Positions 58,501-64,000 of a stretch of DNA of 64,000 bases are shown here, piece after piece. Position 1 is the first letter of the stretch. Each line of letters opens with the position of its first letter. Position numbers and translations under genes: made by a program. The notes below the pieces were generated by a model, which saw nothing but the letters and a program-made list of their open reading frames with translations, did not search any database and was not told where the DNA came from. This stretch comes from Orcinus orca (Eukaryota; Chordata; Mammalia; Artiodactyla; Delphinidae): contig NC_064561.1 of assembly GCF_937001465.1 (NCBI RefSeq), positions 171,133,198 to 171,197,197 on the forward strand. The letters run 5' to 3'.

Positions 58501-61500
58501 TTTCCACTTGACCACCAGTCTATTTTCTTTTCCCTCTGGAATTTCCAGGGGAAGCCCTTGCCTTCAGGGTCACTTTGTCGCCCAGGTGTCCGGTGCTCTT
58601 CCTTTCTTGCCCGCACGCAGTCTCCCTCCCCTGGGCCTTTGCCTGGGCGCTGCCTCTGTCCCCCCCTCCTCGTCCTCGCCCTGCAGGGCTCACGTTGGGC
58701 CCCCTGCCCAGCTGTCGTGATGTGTCTCTAGCTCCTCTGTGCCTGTGGGCTGGCTTGCCTTCTGCCCCGTTTCTGTGAGGACAAAGCTGGCGTCTTCCAT
58801 CTCTGCACAGTGCCTCAGACACACAGGAGCCGCGTAAATGTCTGTTGACTGAGTGACTGGCAGGTTGGAGGTGACTTTTATTTATTTATTTGCTGTATGC
58901 GGGCCTCTCACTGCTGTGGCCTCTCCCGCTGCAGAGCACAGGCTCCGGATGCGCAGGCTCAGCGGCCATGGCTCACGGGCCCAGCCGCTCCGCGGCATGT
59001 GGGATCTTCCCGGACTGGAGCACGAACCCGTGTCCCCTGCATCGGCAGAGGGACTCTCAACCACTGTGCCACCAGGGAAGCCCTCTTGGGTTTTTAAAGC
59101 ATGAATTTCCTTGCTCACAGCTACGTGTCCACGTACCAAGTGATGCTGTTTTAAAGTACTGGATGATGACCTCAGGGCAGCTCTTAAGGGAGACTGGGAA
59201 GTAGTGAGTAAGCGTCTTGGTCTTGGAGTACTGGGCGATATTGTACTGTTAGACTCTGGAGAGGCCAGACCAGCTGCCAGGTGCTGCCTTACCTCAGCTT
59301 TCGTCTCTAGCTGTGCACTTTTTTCCGAGTGTGTGCATTTTCCTGGGGAAACGCTGTTATAAAGTCACCTGAGTGGGCACACGGAGTTTTAAATTTTTTT
59401 ATTTATTCATTTGTTTTTTAATTAATTAACTTATTTTTTGGCCACCCTGCGCGGCTTGCGGGATCTTAGTTCCCCGACCAGGGATCGAACCCGCACCCTG
59501 GGCAGTGAAAGCACGGAGTCCTAACCACTGGACCGTGAGGGAATTCCTCCGCACAGATTTTTTTGACTGTGCACTTTTTCTGGGGAAAGGCTGTAGTTTC
59601 TGAAAAGCATCTGTGACCTGGACGAGATTAAGAGCCAAGAATGGAAAAATCTAAATGTACAGCATTCGCTGCCTTCCTGGGTCTTCTTCACAGATGACTG
59701 GCTGCTGAGACCTGATGATAGAATTTGTTTAAATAGCAACAGAACATAGCACTCTTAGTGAACCAGAAGGTCCCAATATTTGGAAATTTATTCCAGCTGT
59801 ACAGTCACATACACTTTTACCATCTCATTTTAAAAACCAGTCATGCTCTAGTCAGTCTTGGTTATAATGAGACATGACAGTTTTGTGTCCATTGGTTTAC
59901 CTCCGTGTCTCAGTGCTGACTTGGGGATTTTGTAATGAACCAAGAAAATAGGAAATCTCTGAATAAACACTGTATACATGTGTAGTGATATTACAACAGT
60001 ATATTCAGTCACCTGGTTATGTCTTTGAACAAATTTACCGTTCAGAAACTTCCTTGATTATGCTCAGTTATATGACTGGGTCAGCGTGGATGTTAGCATG
60101 AAGCTGACTTGGGAAGGATTCTAATGTGGAGAGCCTAGTGATACTTAATCAGCTACACTTAGCAGAGTCTGCTTTAAACTGGTTTTGAAAGCAGCGGGTA
60201 GTTGTGATTGCTTAAATCTAGTTGCTTCAGGTCAAGTAGATGATCCCAGAGGCAGTGGCGTAGAGTATCCGGTAGAGGGCGCTATGAGCATTTATTTTGA
60301 AGACTGTGGTCTGGCTCAGTTCCTTCCCTCTGCTCTTCAGTTCCTGTGGAGCAAGTTGGTGTGAAAACACATCCAGTTAGTTGCTGACTAGCCAGATGAA
60401 TCTGTTGCTGGATCCACGAAGGGCACGTGATCAATCTTCTTAGGAAACTTACAGTTAGAGATATTTTCTTTTTCATTGTCTAATGTCACCCAGTGTTAGG
60501 CTATTTGTTAAGTAGGAGTGGAAATTTTTAAAATACATTTATTTATTTGTTTGTTTATTTCTTTCTTTTTGGCTGCACTGGGTCTTCGTTGCTGCGTGGG
60601 CTTTCTCTAGTTGCAGCGAGCGGGGGCTACTCTTCGTTGCAGTGCACGTGCTTCTCACTGCGGTGGTTTCTCTTGTTGAGGAGCACGGGCTCTAGGTGCA
60701 CGGGCTTCAGCAGTTGTGGCGTGTGGGCTCAGTAGTTGTGGCACGCAGACTTAGTTGCTCCGCGGCATGTGGGATCTTCCCTGACCACGGCTCGAACCCT
60801 TGTCCCCTGCATTGGTAGGCGGATTCTTAACCACTGCGCCACCAGGGAAGCCCTCCATCTTTTTTTTTAATTGAAGTACAGTTGATTTACAGTTTTGTGT
60901 TAGTTTCTGGTGTACAGCAAGTGATTCTGTTTTTTATATATATATATATATTCTTTTTCATATTCTTTTCCATTATGGTTTATTACAGTATACTGAATAT
61001 AGTTCCCTGTGCTATACAGTAGGACCTTGTTATTTACCTATTTTATATACAGTAGTTTGTATGTGCTAGTCCCAAACTCCTAATTTCTCCATTCCCCACC
61101 TCCTTCCTTTCCCCTTTGAGAACCGTAAGTTTGTTCTCTATGTCCGTGAGTCTGTTTCTGTTTTGTAAAGAAGTTCATTTGTATCATGTTTTAGGTTAGG
61201 AGTGACAGTCTTGTAAGCAGTTCTTACTGTGGAGAAAGATAGATGGACAGGTCGTGGCTTCATCATAACTCAGACATTACCCATCTGTTATTTATGGACA
61301 GGCACACCGTGTTCTATAACGAATTTTCCTTGATGAGGGCCTTCCAGTTGAGCTGTTCTCAGCACATTGTACTTGGTGCTTAATGTTAGGTTCTCACTGT
61401 CGTTGCCACAGGACAGGAGTAACTTTAAACACTGAATGTTTAGAGTTCTCCTGTCAGGTGTCGGAAACCTTGGCATTGATTAATGAAACCTTTTCAAGCA

Positions 61501-63695
61501 TGTTTTAGAAGCCAACCTTCAATAATAACGTATTTCTAAATGCTGCTTGCGAATGTAAATAAATCGATTTATTAAGTACTAATGACTAGCAGCATTATCA
61601 TTTAATGATTTTGAGGAAATCATTATTGCAAACTCAGAGCAAACTGCCTACATTATAAATAGAAAGTCACAATCAGCAGTGCTGGCTTTCCTGCCAGAGC
61701 CTCCATTTAAGAGTGAGTCCTTCTCCATCCGCCGTATCTCACTTATTTCTTGTGGTTTAGGAGCTTTGTTAACTCTTCTGCTGCCAGAACAGTCAGGTCC
61801 TGGGAAGCATCTTTTCATCCATATTAGTATCCAAAGGCTACATCATCTTTGAATTGAAAGTTTCTCTTTGTCATCTCTTGCGTCTGATCACCAATCAGTC
61901 AACTGGAAGTAACCACTTTTCCATATCTGCGCAGAGAGCAAACTGTTTCCCAGGTAGCTTGCCAGGTATAGGGACTTGAAACGAAATAACCTGACAGAAT
62001 TTTTTCTTGCAAGTTAAAAATCAAGGTCCTAAAAGCGAATATAGCCATCTACAATAGTTAACAGTATTCTGTTCATGATCTTTCTGCACAAAATATTCTG
62101 AAAGAAACGATTTTATATATATAAGTGTAAAGCTTCCATAGCAGCCGTACACATGGTTCTACCTGGCTGTATTTCCTTAACTCATTTTCAGTGGAAACAG
62201 CTGTTCCATGCCTTGTGTGTATGCTGTTGTTAAACTTCTATGCGTTGATGTCTGTCTGGGAATGTATTTGATTGCTTATGTTCTACTTAATATTCTTGTG
62301 AAAGTATAGCCTGGGTTTAGTAAGCTCTCAGGTGATCTCATGCCGGTGGCCCAGGAGAACTTTTCGAGAGCCAGGGCGCTCTGATGGAGCCTGGAGTGTG
62401 TCATCACTGAAGCCCGCCCCCTTCACTTTGACCTGCTGTGAAGCTGAGATCCAGGGGTCAGCACACTTGTCCTATAAAAGAGCAGATAGTCCAAAGCGTT
62501 CATTTCTGAAAGCGTGATTGACTGGCATGGTTGTATCAGATCCTTCTCAGTAAGTAAAACCTGGAGAGAGAATTCATCTTAGTCATCTTTTAAAATTACG
62601 GTTCGGGCTTCCCTGGTGGCTCAGTGGTTGAGAGTCCGCCTGCCGATGCAGGGGACACGGGTTCATGCCCCGGTCCGGGAAGATCCCACATGCCGCGGAG
62701 CGGCTGGGCCCGTGAGCCATGGCCGCTGAGCCTGCGCGTCCGGAGCCTGTGCTCCGCAACGGGAGAGGCCACAACAGTGAGAGGCCTGCATACCGGGAAA
62801 AAAAAAAAAAATAAATAATAAATAAAATAAAATTATGGTTCACCAGGCGACTTCCGTCATTTAGAAAGCAGTAGGGCAGGGTTTCTCAGCCTCAGTACTG
62901 TGGACGTTTGGGCCAGATAATTCTTTGTTTTGGGGACTGTGCTGTGCCTTGTACGATGTTTAGCCGCATCCCTGGCTTCCACCCACTAGGTGTCAGGAGC
63001 CTCCCTCTAGCTGTGACAGCCAAAAATGTCTCCAGTCATTGCCACGTGTCCTCTGGGGATAAAATTGCTGGTTTGAGAACCACTGCAATAGAGAATTTAA
63101 GCAAAGGAAAAGTGGATTGGTGTCTCTTCTAGACTCAGACTGTGGCTTGTAGACCTAAACATCAGGGCCATTATCTGTGCTTAATCTTTTTTCTATTAAA
63201 AAAAAAGTTAAAGCTCCTTACCTCCTCAGATCCTATTATCTGAATTAGTTGGGGGCAGCTATGTGAATTTCTAGGGAAGCATATTGTCAGTACAGATGCT
63301 GAATTTTTCACCTGGCAGTGACTTGCCATTATCTCTGTTTTTCAGTGCCTCTACTCTTTGGTTTTCCTTCTTTCATTGTTTAACATGCAGCTTCATCTTT
63401 CTTCAGCAGATTAAAGCACTGTTTCTTCTGGCACATCCATTTTCCAGCTAGATAAAAGTGAAAATTCTGATTCAGAAAGCCTTTACTTTTATAGCTCTGC
63501 CTTGAAAAACTGTCCAACTCAGTGCTTCAATATTGTTCTTTTGAAAAACAGGTGCCAGAGTGGGTCATCGCTCCTTGATGAGATACTACAAACAGCGGTT
63601 TGGCTTGTCAAGAGCTGTGGCAGTTGCTAAGAATCAGAAGGCTGTGGGCCGGGTCCTCCAGCAGTACAGAGCCCTGGGCTGGGCTGGCAGCACAG
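51980..63695 (+). CDS. ZNF622: ZNF622 (ZPR9/REI1-like) 60S ribosome maturation zinc-finger protein, 3' end outside window
   Basis: ZNF622 is the vertebrate counterpart of yeast Rei1/Reh1, a cytosolic factor on late pre-60S particles. Human ZNF622 is also known as ZPR9, a MELK partner. The CDS joins 51980-52580, 53256-53504, 53722-53884, 56687-56799 and 63552-63695, and all junctions keep frame (423 codons plus one base). Four C2H2 fingers are visible: C6, C9, H22, H28; C69, C72, H85, H91; C242, C245, H258, H263; and C293, C296, H312, H318. An acidic linker (W-E-D-I-D-S-D-E-E-L-E) separates fingers 2 and 3. The conserved block G-H-R-S-L-M-R-Y-Y-K-Q-R-F-G-L is in exon 5. Human ZNF622 is 477 aa; a final exon of about 40 codons is missing beyond 64000. 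The ATG at 51980 is in good Kozak context with G at -3 and +4. Small in-frame deletions relative to human lie in exon 1 and the acidic linker. Confidence 0.98.
53256..53504 (+). CDS. ZNF622: ZNF622 exon 2 (residues 201-283)
   Basis: The acceptor CTTGCAG and donor GTAAGT flank 249 bases. They encode W-E-D-I-D-S-D, a Glu/Ala-rich linker, and finger 3 (C242, C245, H258, H263), followed by S-F-F-I-P-D and G-L-I-K-Y-L. The family motif before the last His reads T-K-V-H here. Confidence 0.97.
53505..53721 (+). other. ZNF622: ZNF622 intron 2
   Basis: A short 217-base intron from GTAAGT to CCAG. No internal feature. Confidence 0.9.
53722..53884 (+). CDS. ZNF622: ZNF622 exon 3 (residues 284-338)
   Basis: The acceptor TTCCAG and donor GTAAGT flank 163 bases. 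They encode G-E-K-V-G-V-G-K-I-C-L-W-C, finger 4 (C293, C296, H312, H318) and F-A-D-F-Y-D-F. The last two bases begin the Arg codon that is completed in exon 4. Confidence 0.97.
54590..54775 (-). mobile_element. LINE-1 fragment, antisense
   Basis: GGTTTTAATTTGCATTTCCCTGATG and TTGGATATCTCTTGTGAAGT are reversed L1 sequence in ZNF622 intron 3. Confidence 0.8.
55195..56510 (-). mobile_element. LINE-1 ORF2/3' region, antisense
   Basis: GGATTGCTGGGTCTTACGG, CACCACCAGCTCTTCCAAAG, TGCATTTTTCTGATGACATATG, ATCCATTTTGAATTCATAGG are reversed L1. The frame is broken by many stops. It fills most of ZNF622 intron 3 before exon 4. Confidence 0.88.
56687..56799 (+). CDS. ZNF622: ZNF622 exon 4
   Basis: The acceptor GTTCCAG and donor GTAAGT flank 113 bases encoding S-S-Y-P-D-H-K-E-G-E-D-P through M-E-L-I-L-P-S. 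This short exon follows a 2.8 kb intron filled largely by antisense LINE-1 sequence. Confidence 0.97.
56800..58877. other. ZNF622: ZNF622 intron 4, first part
   Basis: No exon recognised. A MIR relic is at about 57465-57630, and the GC-richer stretch at 58500-58820 has overlapping chance frames on both strands. Confidence 0.6.
57465..57630. mobile_element. MIR SINE relic
   Basis: TTTACTGAGCAGTTAGCACATTC, GCTGTTATTCTTATTTGACAT and GAGTAATTTACCCAGGATCA follow the MIR 3' half. Confidence 0.75.
58878..59083 (-). mobile_element. CHR-type SINE, antisense
   Basis: (TTTA)n on the left in place of poly-T, then the reversed body and head CACCAGGGAAGCCC. Confidence 0.94.
59391..59548 (-). mobile_element. 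Short tRNA-derived SINE (CHR-related), antisense
   Basis: Same short family as at 11882 and 30247: GCGGCTTGCGGGATCTTAGTT, CCTAACCACTGGACCG, ending GAATTCC. A weak GCACACGGAGTTTT/GCACAGATTTTT duplication flanks it. Confidence 0.9.
60538..60853 (-). mobile_element. Long-form CHR-type SINE, antisense
   Basis: TTTTTGGCTGCACTGGGTCTTCG on the left and reversed head CACCAGGGAAGCCC on the right. Directly abuts an antisense L1 tail. Confidence 0.92.
60857..61190 (-). mobile_element. LINE-1 3' end, antisense
   Basis: A T run, then reversed 3' UTR: GTACAGTTGATTTACAG, CCCTGTGCTATACAGTAGGACC, CTGTTTCTGTTTTGTAAAGAAG. Confidence 0.9.
61191..62604. other. ZNF622: ZNF622 intron 4, no gene seen
   Basis: Mostly unique AT-rich sequence. 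A short hAT-like scrap, GGGGTCAGCACACTTGTCCTATAAAAG, lies at about 62455. Confidence 0.5.
62605..62827 (+). mobile_element. Young CHR-type SINE
   Basis: Full-length copy in ZNF622 intron 4. The duplication TAAAATTACGGTTC/TAAAATTATGGTTC is at 62591-62604 and 62828-62841. Confidence 0.96.
62877..63085. mobile_element. hAT-Charlie-type MITE
   Basis: Starts CAGGGTTTCTCAGCCTCAG and ends GTTTGAGAACCACTG, which are inverted ends. The inner GCCAGATAATTCTTTGTTTTGG and CCCACTAGGTGTCAGGAG fit a MER-type element. Confidence 0.85.
63552..63695 (+). CDS. ZNF622: ZNF622 exon 5, next to last
   Basis: The acceptor AAACAG and donor GTACGT flank 144 bases. They encode A-R-V-G-H-R-S-L-M-R-Y-Y-K-Q-R-F-G-L-S-R-A through Y-R-A-L-G-W-A-G-S-T. 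It follows a 6.75 kb intron. The remaining C-terminal exon is not in the window. Confidence 0.97.
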
Positions 63696-64000
63696 GTACG
63701 TCCACGTGGACCACAAGGCCCGGCCCAGGAACTTGCATCGCACAAGGGGCCTCGGGTGAACTGGTTTTTTTCTCTTTGTCCTTGTGGGTCCTCTCTAGGG
63801 GAAACTTACCTTCTTGGCTCTGGGGGCTTCTGTGACCACTTGAGACATTTATGGCAATAAGCCCAAAGCTCCATGACTTAAAAGCTTTGTATTCCCTAGC
63901 ACAGTAACTATTTTAAAACTCATATAGACCATAACCTTTTTCAGGAGGTATAGTTACAAAAATAATTGTTCAGCAATTAGCAAAGGTTGAAATTCTCCTG
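63696..64000 (+). other. ZNF622: ZNF622 intron 5 (start)
   Basis: Begins at donor GTACGT. No exon recognised before the window ends. Confidence 0.85.

Noticed and set aside
1..64000. tRNA or snRNA genes, CRISPR arrays, prokaryotic operons
   Set aside because: The tRNA-like stretches are SINE heads. No intact tRNA cloverleaf, U-snRNA, CRISPR array or bacterial-type gene organisation was seen.

Overview
This is mammalian nuclear DNA, almost certainly from a cetacean and probably a toothed whale. The evidence is a dense set of tRNA-derived SINEs of the cetacean-hippo-ruminant (CHR) type, several nearly identical to each other with intact target-site duplications, and no recognisable ruminant BovB or Bov-tA elements. 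The two genes follow the order and orientation I know for RETREG1 (FAM134B) and ZNF622 on human chromosome 5p15.1. Both are on the + strand here.

Layout. Positions 1-41610 hold the 3' half of RETREG1, the ER-phagy receptor. The first exons of the long isoform are not in the window. At 6312-6346 there is a tiny coding exon, beginning M-P-E-G-E-D-F-G, that splices in phase to 33430. This is the alternative first exon of the short, N-terminally truncated isoform. The joined short CDS is 6312-6346, 33430-33556, 35657-35741, 37674-37811, 38590-38654, 38851-38977 and 41123-41610, giving 354 codons plus stop with every junction in frame. The 27 kb intron after the alternative exon is mostly unique sequence with SINEs, LINE-1 fragments, MIRs, DNA-transposon relics and dinucleotide repeats. 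The 3' UTR probably runs to about 44.15 kb.

Positions 44.15-51.1 kb are intergenic and rich in repeats. A CpG island from about 51.15 to 52.5 kb carries the ZNF622 promoter, which includes a 26-bp tandem repeat with one CCAAT box per unit. ZNF622, a cytosolic 60S ribosome-maturation zinc-finger protein, then runs from 51980 to the window end. Five exons are present (51980-52580, 53256-53504, 53722-53884, 56687-56799, 63552-63695), and the last coding exon lies beyond position 64000.

The two genes are co-oriented neighbours and need not be co-regulated. RETREG1 turns over ER, while ZNF622 acts in late cytoplasmic 60S assembly. I found no new gene family, RNA gene or defence-like system. The most interesting signals are the alternative RETREG1 promoter with a muscle/FOX-like motif cluster, a GC-AG intron in RETREG1, the exact 26-bp CCAAT array at ZNF622, and a palindromic mariner miniature element. 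Repeat family names rest on remembered consensus sequences and should be confirmed with a repeat-masking search.
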